64,000 bases of DNA from Porphyromonas sp. COT-239 OH1446 (GTDB lineage Bacteria; Bacteroidota; Bacteroidia; Bacteroidales; Porphyromonadaceae), in NCBI RefSeq assembly GCF_000768875.1, contig NZ_JRAO01000018.1, positions 1 through 64,000 on the forward strand. Reading direction: 5' to 3'. A model generated the notes under the pieces. That model had not been told where the DNA came from. It saw only the letters and a program-made list of their open reading frames with translations, and searched no databases. The position numbers and the translations under genes are program-made. Each line of letters opens with the position of its first letter. The first letter of the stretch is position 1. This document shows, piece after piece, positions 8,680 through 15,889 of the stretch.

Positions 8680-9419
8680 ACTACGGCAAATGGTACTATC
8701 GGGACTACTTCTATCGCCTAAGGCTCGATAACGAGGGGCAGCTCAAGGTGCCAGAGAAGTTCGGGCATGGTGGCGATGCACTAAGTCAAGTGAGGCAGGT
8801 TCCCCCGTTTCTAGAGTCGCTAAAGGACGTCAAAGGCTTTAGACTCCAAACGACCTACCCCGGTCTACTCTGTGGCATCGGCTATCACCATGAGGTCAAT
8901 AGACCCAAGGAGGAGGGGCAAGGCAAGAAGAAGGACGAACCGCTACTCTATCAGCTCGGGATGTACTTCGACTACAGCTCGGGGCTGCCCGTCATCCCTG
9001 GCTCGTCAATCAAGGGAGCACTGAGGTCTGCGATCAAGGAATGGGAGTTCTTCAAGGGGGCAGATACGGATAAGCCTTGGTCAGGGTGGAATGCCGAGAA
9101 CTTCGTTAAGGCGGTCTTCGAGGGCAAGGGGCAGTCGATCTACGAGCGAGACATCTTCCTCGATGCCATCCCTGTCGAGGTCTCGAGAGCGGGGCTCTTC
9201 GGCGAGGACTACATCACCCATCATCCTGGCCCTCTAGAAGAGCCCAACCCCGTGCGCTTCCTGAGAGTCAATCCCGGGGTAACCTATCTATTCAGATTTA
9301 TCTTGCGAGATAGAGCCGGCTTTGAAGCAAAGGATAAGCTCGAGCTATTCGAGGAGATCATCCTCGCCCTCGGGCTAGGGGCTAAGACGAATGTAGGCTA
9401 TGGACGCTTCCAAAAGTAA
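8676..9419 (+). CDS. cmr6: Cmr6, type III-B effector subunit
   Basis: Cas7-group RAMP protein near the 3' end of the Cmr filament. The 247-residue product has the Cmr6 pattern: a TYPGLLCGIGYHHE segment, GSSIKGALR at 109-117, and a C-terminal glycine-rich loop GAKTNVGYGRF at 235-245. The next gene starts 20 nt before its stop, so the operon remains tightly packed. Confidence 0.92.
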   Translation: MNYGKWYYRDYFYRLRLDNEGQLKVPEKFGHGGDALSQVRQVPPFLESLKDVKGFRLQTTYPGLLCGIGYHHEVNRPKEEGQGKKKDEPLLYQLGMYFDYSSGLPVIPGSSIKGALRSAIKEWEFFKGADTDKPWSGWNAENFVKAVFEGKGQSIYERDIFLDAIPVEVSRAGLFGEDYITHHPGPLEEPNPVRFLRVNPGVTYLFRFILRDRAGFEAKDKLELFEEIILALGLGAKTNVGYGRFQK

Positions 9420-10584
9420 GCCGAAGGTAGGTCTCGAGGGACTACCTCGCTTCCTCGAGGGCTTCACCGCCTACCACCTGCGGGTGCGCTTCGTGGCGGA
9501 GCGGGAGGTCGCCTTCGGTGGGAAGTGGTACTTCCTGCCTCGCTTCGCCCTAGGCAATGCACTGATGAATAGCCCTCGCTTTGCCCATCTCTACACCGAG
9601 CTCTTCAAGCCCGAGCCACAGACGGGGGCGGACGGGCGGCAGCACACCTCGGCCTCTCGCCTCGTGGTGCGTGCCGATCGGCCTACACGGCGTGGCCTTG
9701 CCCGCCGAGAGCCACTCGACCTCTACATCACGATCGTCGTGCGGGAGGCAAGGCTTGTGGAGGACTTTGTGGCCTTCCTGCCCGAGTGGCAGGGGTACAA
9801 CTTCATGCAGGAGCATGGGCTAAGCTACCACAGCTACCAGCTGCTGAGCCCCGAGACTGGCCGCTACGAGACGGGTCTCGGGGTGGGGGAGGCAAGGCTG
9901 GATATAGGCTTCTTCGAGCGGCAAGCCCCCGAGTGGGTCGAGGGGCTAAGTGTGCGCTTCCTCACGCCTACGACGCTGAGGCTCGACCAGCTCCTCTCGG
10001 CCGAGATCCCTCTGTCGCGCCTCCTGAACCGCATCTCTCGCCGCCTCTACGAGCTCTACACGCAGTGCCTTGCCTCTGAGGGCGAGTCGGTCGCCCCCTT
10101 CGTCTTCGCCGAGCGCAATGACCTCATGCTCTCGGAGGTGAGCCTACCGCAGAGCCCCACGATCAAGGCGCATCGGCAGTACGATATGTCGGGCATCTTG
10201 GGGCAGCTCCACTACCGCACGCCCTACGACCCCGTGGCAGCCCTGATGCTCTCTGTGGCTCACTGGGTGCATATCGGCACGCATACGGTCTCGGGCAATG
10301 GGCAGATCCTCGCTTGGGGAACGGATGCCTCAGCTCAGCCGAGCCCTAGTCCCTCGAGCGTCCTCGATGAGGATGGCTGCCTCGTGGTGCAGGGCGAGGG
10401 GCTAAGGCTAGGGCTTCAGCGTCTAGACCTTGTGATCCGACAGGGGAGCCAGCTCATCAGCCGCCACCCTGCTACCTCCATTCGTGAGCTACGCCTCGTG
10501 GGCGAAGCCCCCTCGCTCAGTAGCGGAGTGCTCAGCTTCTGCAACAAGCGGGGCATCCCCATCCTACACAGCGACAGTCTATAG
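9400..10584 (+). CDS. cas6: Cas6-like endoribonuclease fused to a truncated Cas1 N-terminal domain
   Basis: Residues 1 to about 310 read as a Cas6-type RAMP protein, the pre-crRNA processing endoribonuclease, ending in the glycine-rich segment HWVHIGTHTVSGNGQI. A Pro/Ser-rich linker (about 308-319) follows. Residues 319-394 then match the pattern of the Cas1 N-terminal beta domain: short strands, the LSSGVLSFCNKRGIPIL helix-strand unit, and no catalytic alpha domain. The frame ends at a TAG formed by the first, 5'-truncated CRISPR repeat, so the last codons come from repeat DNA. Cas6-Cas1 and Cas6-RT-Cas1 fusions are known in type III systems. This looks like one cut short by a deletion into the array. 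The Cas6 part may still work; the Cas1 part cannot integrate spacers. The gene is strongly GC-rich compared with cmr1. Confidence 0.78.
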   Translation: MDASKSKPKVGLEGLPRFLEGFTAYHLRVRFVAEREVAFGGKWYFLPRFALGNALMNSPRFAHLYTELFKPEPQTGADGRQHTSASRLVVRADRPTRRGLARREPLDLYITIVVREARLVEDFVAFLPEWQGYNFMQEHGLSYHSYQLLSPETGRYETGLGVGEARLDIGFFERQAPEWVEGLSVRFLTPTTLRLDQLLSAEIPLSRLLNRISRRLYELYTQCLASEGESVAPFVFAERNDLMLSEVSLPQSPTIKAHRQYDMSGILGQLHYRTPYDPVAALMLSVAHWVHIGTHTVSGNGQILAWGTDASAQPSPSPSSVLDEDGCLVVQGEGLRLGLQRLDLVIRQGSQLISRHPATSIRELRLVGEAPSLSSGVLSFCNKRGIPILHSDSL

Positions 10585-11472
10585 GATTATCAAGACGAAA
10601 TGAAGGAAAAAGGTCTGGTTAGTAATTTAAGTATCTATACAAATACAGTCTATAGGATTATCAAGACGCCCAGTAACGTAGTAGGTTTTTTTTGTTGTGC
10701 TTGAGTATCTATACAAATACAGTCTATAGGATTATCAAGACTAAGAAGAGGTGTCCCTTATGGTCTGGGAAGTACTGGTATCTATACAAATACAGTCTAT
10801 AGGATTATCAAGACAGGATCTCGAAAGAGATCGTAGTATCTCCATACGACGTATCTATACAAATACAGTCTATAGGATTATCAAGACTGTTTATCAATCT
10901 GACTTACATCACCATAAAACAAATGTATCTATACAAATACAGTCTATAGGATTATCAAGACTGTGCTCAAAGCCATCTTTTTTAGGGTTATATCTGAGTA
11001 TCTATACAAATACAGTCTATAGGATTATCAAGACAATGAAAAAAAATAATTTTGTTTTCATTTTTGTTTGGTATCTATACAAATACAGTCTATAGGATTA
11101 TCAAGACTTCGTTGCCTTGAGCAAAAGTCTTCCCTACTCCCAAGTATCTATACAAATACAGTCTATAGGATTATCAAGACACAAAAGGAGGCTCAAGTCC
11201 TCTTGCTCGCAAAAACTCTTGTATCTATACAAATACAGTCTATAGGATTATCAAGACTAGTTCAGGGAGGAGGACTTGGTAGCATCCAAGACGTATCTAT
11301 ACAAATACAGTATATAGGATTATCAAGACAGAGCTTTGAGGATTAATTCTTCGTTGCCTTGAGCAAGTATCTATACAAATACAGTCTATAGGATTATCAA
11401 GACCCCATATAATGGGCCAAATGAAACACCAATGCATATCGTATCTATACAAATACAGTCTATAGGATTATC
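10574..11472 (+). CRISPR. CRISPR array, 13 repeats of a 37-nt type and 12 spacers
   Basis: Full 37-nt repeats start at 10631, 10705, 10778, 10851, 10925, 10998, 11071, 11144, 11221, 11293 and 11367. Each begins GTATCTATAC and ends ATTATCAAGAC. The first repeat (10574-10596) keeps only its last 23 nt. The repeat at 11293 has C-to-A at 11312. The last (11441-11472) loses the final five bases of the consensus. Spacers are 34-40 nt. The decayed last repeat and the AUCAAGAC 3' end, which would serve as the crRNA tag, point to transcription on the plus strand with the leader originally on the left, where it is now missing. Spacers at 11108 and 11330 overlap in sequence by 17 nt. Confidence 0.97.
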
Positions 11473-11580
11473 CAGCGGAGGGAGGGTGGGGAGAGGGCGG
11501 TTTTGCTTTTTGTTGAGGCTTCGGGGTTTATATACCATAAACTTAATGCTTGGTGTGGGTGCGCTTTGATATTAAATTGC

Positions 11581-11588
11581 TACCTTTA
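11581..11588 (+). promoter_or_regulatory. -7 box TACCTTTA upstream of the lipoprotein pair
   Basis: A near-match to TAnnTTTG located 83 nt upstream of the lipoprotein start, in the 199-bp gap after the CRISPR array. No good -33 element at 19-20 nt was found. The remainder of this gap is G-rich then A+T-rich, with no recognisable gene or cas remnant. Confidence 0.35.
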
Positions 11589-11671
11589 TCGTCGAGAAAT
11601 GAATGCACTAGCCCTCGTCCGCCTTTGGTTGTGATTAGGACTAGTGAGTACTAATCTAAATCAATAAATCT

Positions 11672-13894
11672 ATGAAGAAACTGAGTACCCTTTGGCTGCT
11701 CTCCGCCCTCCTCGTTGGAGGCCTGGTAGGATGTGCAGACAAAACGAAAGAGTTCATCGGTGTGGATGTCGTAGACCCCTACGACGTTACCTTCGAGATC
11801 GAGGACGGGGATGTAACCTCCACCTCCTACTCCTTCACCGTAACTCCCTCGGACAGCAAGAGCCCCTATGTCTGCCTCTATGTGGACAAGAGCGTGATCG
11901 ACAAAGTGCCTAAGCAGGAGCTACCAGCCTTCCTCGTCAAGGAGCTGAAGAAGAATGCCCAGGCAGCGAATAAGACCTGGGACGACTACCTCTCGGGCCT
12001 CCTGGCTACGGGACGGATTACCCGCACGATCAAGAACCTACTGCCCGGCAATATGTACGAGCTGGTGGTCTTCGGCGTTAAGGGGCGACAGCTCTCTCGT
12101 AGTGCTGGCTACAGGTTTTTTGAGACACTCATTGCAGACCCTGTCGATATGACCTTCCAGGTGAGTGTAGACACCTCGAACCCCAGACAGGTCGTTCTCG
12201 ACGTAACACCCTCGCTGGCTGATGTGCGGTGGTACTTCTGCTCCTTCCCCAAGGATCAGTACGACAAGCTCAAGGCCTCGGGCATGAGAGACGGGCAGAT
12301 GGCTCAGGCCTACCTCGGGCAGGAGTTTAGAGGCTTCCTACAGATGAACCCCGACCCTACACGAGAGCAGATCGAGGAGTTCATCAATAATAAGTTCCAT
12401 ATCGGAGGACAGAAGTTAACTGTCAGAGGTCGAGCCCTCAAGGCTGATACCGAATATGTTTATCTGCTGACTGCAGTCTACGTCTCGCCCAGCTTTGAGG
12501 TAGTCTTCATCTCCAATACAACCCCAGGGAGCTTCAAGACAGCTGCCGTACCGCAGAAGGATACGACCTTTGACCTCAAGGTGAGCAATATCACGAAAAC
12601 TCATGCATCCATCTCGATCACACCTTCGGCTCTAGGGCAGGCATATGTATGGCGATGTGAGCCCCTCAACTCCCAAACGCTCAAGATGACCCCTGAGCAG
12701 CATGCTCGCCACGTCATTGATACCAATCCCTATATCTTCTTCGAGGCCTTCCCCCACAGGGTGGTCAATTATCCCACTCGCAAGCTCGTCCCAGGCACGA
12801 AGCACTATCTGATGGCCTTTGGTTACGAGGGAGGGATTTGTACTAAGGTATATCGAGAGCTGTTCGATCCTCTTGAGGCTGGAGATCCTAAGCAGACGAC
12901 CTTCACTGTAGAGAAGCTCAAGCTCACTACCGATAGGGCACAGCTTAAGATTACTCCTAGCGATGAGTCCGTTTATTATATTCCCCTGCTCTATCCCGAC
13001 AGCGAGAGCAAGGAGAGCCTCAAGGGTCGTCTGATCGCAGGCTTGAGGCGTAGCCTCGATCAGACCAAGGGCAGTGGCTTCAATCCCTATGCAGAGCTTT
13101 GGGATGTGATATCGAACCAGGCTACGCTCGGAGAGAGTGATTTCCAGTGGTCTAACCTCAAGCCAGGGGAGAAGCACACCTTACTCATCCTAACATTCGA
13201 TAAGAAGGGCATTGCCAGTGACAAGCACTTTGAGCCTGGCTTCTTGACAGTCCCAGGCTTCTCCACCGAGACGGTCGATGGGATGCAAATTGCTGGGGTC
13301 TTCGATGGGAATGAAGAGAATGGCTCTATATTTAATCAGCCCGATATGGTGAAGGATAAAGTTATCTTGGTACTCAAGTACAATATCTCGGCAGGTATCA
13401 GTGAGGCCTACTCATCTGTCAGTCAAGATGTAGACAATGTTGATGAGCTTGATCCCAATGTCCTTCCTGATGCAGAGATCCTCAACAATGGTAGCTTGAC
13501 CTGGACGAAGATGAAGCTCCAGGCTCCATATCAATTCATCGTTTCTCCTTGGGGCTTGCCTCAGGTGAGCTACAGCTATGGTCTCAGCAAGACTTTTGAG
13601 CGAGGCCCTATTGCTCGTACAGCGATCAAGGCTCTAGAGCCCAAAGACAAGATGGACATTGCCAAGCTGAAAGATATCTTTGACGAGGCCAATGCTGCAA
13701 CAGCAAGCCTGATCCAAGAACCCATCTTTGCTCGTTGGTCGCTCGGTCAATCAGCCTCCGTCGAGCATTATCTACCCGAGCGCATCACAGAGCAGAAGCC
13801 CCAGCCCGAGCAGATACGCCCCATGCGTACACCACTCAGACCTCAGACGGAGAGCGCAGAGATACACATCCCTCTCGTGAATGCAGTCAAGTAA
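11672..13894 (+). CDS. Multi-domain surface or periplasmic lipoprotein with four FN3-like repeats
   Basis: Function not recognised. The 740-residue product has a lipoprotein signal peptide with lipobox LVGC (Cys21), so it should be lipid-anchored. At least four diverged repeats start near residues 38, 152, 293 and 408. Each opens with a (D/T)xTF segment and an S-x-T(I/V)TPS strand, and closes with an LxPGxxYxLxxF(G) strand, a pattern like fibronectin type III or other Ig-like beta sandwiches. The C-terminal third is unrelated to the repeats. It lies 27 bp upstream of a lipoprotein metalloprotease and is probably cotranscribed with it, suggesting a binding or substrate-presenting partner. This is inference from context only. 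Confidence 0.75.
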   Translation: MKKLSTLWLLSALLVGGLVGCADKTKEFIGVDVVDPYDVTFEIEDGDVTSTSYSFTVTPSDSKSPYVCLYVDKSVIDKVPKQELPAFLVKELKKNAQAANKTWDDYLSGLLATGRITRTIKNLLPGNMYELVVFGVKGRQLSRSAGYRFFETLIADPVDMTFQVSVDTSNPRQVVLDVTPSLADVRWYFCSFPKDQYDKLKASGMRDGQMAQAYLGQEFRGFLQMNPDPTREQIEEFINNKFHIGGQKLTVRGRALKADTEYVYLLTAVYVSPSFEVVFISNTTPGSFKTAAVPQKDTTFDLKVSNITKTHASISITPSALGQAYVWRCEPLNSQTLKMTPEQHARHVIDTNPYIFFEAFPHRVVNYPTRKLVPGTKHYLMAFGYEGGICTKVYRELFDPLEAGDPKQTTFTVEKLKLTTDRAQLKITPSDESVYYIPLLYPDSESKESLKGRLIAGLRRSLDQTKGSGFNPYAELWDVISNQATLGESDFQWSNLKPGEKHTLLILTFDKKGIASDKHFEPGFLTVPGFSTETVDGMQIAGVFDGNEENGSIFNQPDMVKDKVILVLKYNISAGISEAYSSVSQDVDNVDELDPNVLPDAEILNNGSLTWTKMKLQAPYQFIVSPWGLPQVSYSYGLSKTFERGPIARTAIKALEPKDKMDIAKLKDIFDEANAATASLIQEPIFARWSLGQSASVEHYLPERITEQKPQPEQIRPMRTPLRPQTESAEIHIPLVNAVK

Positions 13895-13921
13895 GTGATC
13901 AACATCAAAGAGATAAAGACT

Positions 13922-15274
13922 ATGAAAGCAAAACTTTTGTATATACTCGCCTGCCTGCTCTGCCTCAGTCTCGTGGCCTGCAAGAAGGATGATACTATCA
14001 AGATCAATCCCTCTCGCACGAGCATCTCTCAAGTGCCAGCCGAGGGCGGAAGCTACGAGATTAAGGTGCAGTCTGGTGGCTCCTGGGTCGTTAGGGAGCA
14101 TGACCAAGCCTGGATTAAGATTGCCCAGTCAGGTAGTGGAGCGAATCAGTACCTGACGATAGAGGTTGAGAGCAACCTCAGTGAGGCTGCTCGTACTGGG
14201 CAGATCGAGCTACTGAGCCGCAACTCTAAGAGGATGATCACTATCTCTCAACAGGGTAAGCCTGCTGGGCAGGAGCTCAAGTATAGAGTACCGCTGGTCT
14301 TCCACGTCCTCTATTATCACCATCAAGATCCGAATCAAAACATCGCCAGCGAGCGTATCTACAAGGTACTCAAGGAGGTGAATGAGCTCTATGCGAAGAA
14401 TAATATCAACCTTGAGTTTTACGCAGCAGGCATTGACCCTAGTGGCAATGCGATGGCCGAGCCTGGCATCGACCGCATCAAGTGGGTTGCCCCAGAGATC
14501 AACCCGATCGAAGTGATGACTGAGGAGAATAATCAGTATCTGCACCTGCTTTGGGACCCTAACAAGTATGTGAATGTAATGCTCTACCCCTTCTCGATAG
14601 ATGCGATACTGGGTATTGCGACCTTCCCCTTGACCCCCGAGCAGTTCCCCTTGGAGGGTCTCGATCCTGTGAAGTTCGCTAACCTACAATTCTCTGACCT
14701 CAAGCGTCTGAGAGGGGTGTCGATCAATAGCTCTTGGTTCGTCGATGATGTGCAGGACCCCTTCGGTGGCTATATCAGCTCCGATCTGCTCAAGCGTCAG
14801 GTCAGCACTGCCACGACGATCGCCCACGAGCTGGGGCACTACCTCGGTCTCAGGCACGTCTTCTCCGAAGGGCCTCAGGGCTCGTGTGTAGACACAGACT
14901 TCTGCTCCGATACCCCCAGCTATGACAAGAGGACGAACTACGACCCCTTCGTCCAGGCGATGATGTCTGAGGCTAAGTACAATCCTAACTTCAAGAATGA
15001 GTTTAAGTGGCAATCCCTCTTCGAGCGTGAGACCTGCGATGGTAAGAAGTTCGAGGCACGCAACATCATGGACTACGCTTACTGCTACCTGGATACCTTC
15101 ACCCCTCAGCAGAAGGCCCGTATGCGTCATACCCTGACCTATAGCCCCTTCATCCCAGGGCCTAAGCATTCGGCTCTCTCTACGATCCGCCAGGTGCACC
15201 TAGGCCCAGTGTCGATCCCCCACAATGTGGTGATCTGTCGTGCACCCGAGGGTTACCCTATGCCCAATAAGTAG
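13922..15274 (+). CDS. BACON-domain zinc metalloprotease lipoprotein
   Basis: Predicted lipid-anchored zinc endopeptidase. The start at this ATG gives a clean lipoprotein signal (LLCLSLVACKK, Cys at the lipobox), better than an upstream in-frame GTG. A BACON domain spans roughly residues 25-105, ending ITISQQGK; this Bacteroidetes-specific module is often linked to glycan or mucin binding. The catalytic motif HELGHYLGLRH begins at His302, which is the extended HExxHxxGxxH metzincin motif. A downstream NIMDYAYCY segment supplies the Met-turn, and cysteines around the site resemble the pappalysin (M43) group. Product length is 450 residues. Substrate is unknown; host proteins or glycoproteins are plausible. 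Confidence 0.87.
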   Translation: MKAKLLYILACLLCLSLVACKKDDTIKINPSRTSISQVPAEGGSYEIKVQSGGSWVVREHDQAWIKIAQSGSGANQYLTIEVESNLSEAARTGQIELLSRNSKRMITISQQGKPAGQELKYRVPLVFHVLYYHHQDPNQNIASERIYKVLKEVNELYAKNNINLEFYAAGIDPSGNAMAEPGIDRIKWVAPEINPIEVMTEENNQYLHLLWDPNKYVNVMLYPFSIDAILGIATFPLTPEQFPLEGLDPVKFANLQFSDLKRLRGVSINSSWFVDDVQDPFGGYISSDLLKRQVSTATTIAHELGHYLGLRHVFSEGPQGSCVDTDFCSDTPSYDKRTNYDPFVQAMMSEAKYNPNFKNEFKWQSLFERETCDGKKFEARNIMDYAYCYLDTFTPQQKARMRHTLTYSPFIPGPKHSALSTIRQVHLGPVSIPHNVVICRAPEGYPMPNK

Positions 15275-15304
15275 TGCGCCCCGAGCGTTACCTTCTATAA
15301 GCTA

Positions 15305-15340
15305 TAAAGGCCGTGCGACCCGTTCGTCGCACGGCCTTTA
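15305..15340 (+). terminator. Hairpin terminator after the metalloprotease gene
   Basis: A perfect 15-bp stem with a 6-nt loop, arms TAAAGGCCGTGCGAC and GTCGCACGGCCTTTA, begins 31 nt past the stop codon and runs into TTATTGT. Confidence 0.85.
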
Positions 15341-15453
15341 TTGTACCCCCTTGGGTGGAGCTTTCGTGGGGGCGATCGCTCGGGTAGGGTAGAGTCTCAA
15401 TTGAGTCCCTAGTGATACCTCCCCAGGCTACTCATTGATCAGATCTTTTCTTT

Positions 15454-15543
15454 CAACTTACAAGCTCATTGACTACTAACTTATCGGATTTTTTCTTGCA
15501 ACTTACAAGCTCATCGACTACTAACTGATCAGATTTTGCGCTG
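15454..15543. repeat. 45-bp direct tandem duplication
   Basis: Two adjacent 45-bp units (15454-15498 and 15499-15543) both begin CAACTTACAAGCTCAT and differ at only a few positions. A partial third copy of the TGATCAGATYTTTT portion lies just to the left. It is intergenic and of unknown function, directly before the 23-bp repeat array. Confidence 0.8.
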
Positions 15544-15562
15544 CCAGTTAGCCCTCCACTGC

Positions 15563-15747
15563 ACTCCTACCGATCTCCCGATCGAGCCCCCAGTTGTCTC
15601 TCTCCTGTGATCCTATCTTGGGCCTCATCGCCGATCCTACTTATATCTCATCGTCGCTCCTACTTGAGCCTCGATGGAGCTCCTACTTATATCTCATCGT
15701 CGCTCCTACTTGAGCCTTGATGGAGCTCCTACTCGTATCTCAATGGA
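15563..15747. repeat. 23-bp-period degenerate tandem repeat, locus B (8 units)
   Basis: Eight units, all 23 nt except one of 24 at 15609. The last five alternate between two subtypes, one with CTTATATCTCATCGTC and one with CTTGAGCCTYGATGGA. This gives a 46-bp higher-order period and implies recent expansion by pairs. The array fills the gap between the metalloprotease terminator and the DUF2723 promoter. No gene is present. Confidence 0.85.
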
Positions 15748-15804
15748 GGGGCTAGAGAGTATGCAGAGGATGGGGTAGGCGAGGGGTGTTTGGCTTTTCT
15801 TTAG

Positions 15805-15812
15805 TACTTTTG
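15805..15812 (+). promoter_or_regulatory. -7 box TACTTTTG of the DUF2723 operon
   Basis: Exact TAnnTTTG match 78 nt upstream of the chosen start codon of the DUF2723 gene. No -33 element at the usual spacing is obvious. Confidence 0.45.
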
Positions 15813-15889
15813 TGCCCGATTGACCCTCCGAAGGGCCCGAGGGCCTCTGCAGGAGATTCATCATTCAAATGATAAGCAATTTAGGGATC

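Noticed and set aside
10681-10704. T-run in spacer 2 as a transcription terminator of the cmr operon
   Set aside because: No stem precedes the T-run, and array repeats continue unchanged beyond it.
10751-11346. Open frames of 114 and 92 codons across the CRISPR array
   Set aside because: They consist of translated repeats and spacers. The periodic peptide is a by-product of repeat-spacer lengths, not a gene.
11473-11671. Possible leader or cas2 remnant to the right of the array
   Set aside because: The right-hand repeat is the decayed one and the flank shows no cas-like coding sequence. The left side is the more likely original leader end.
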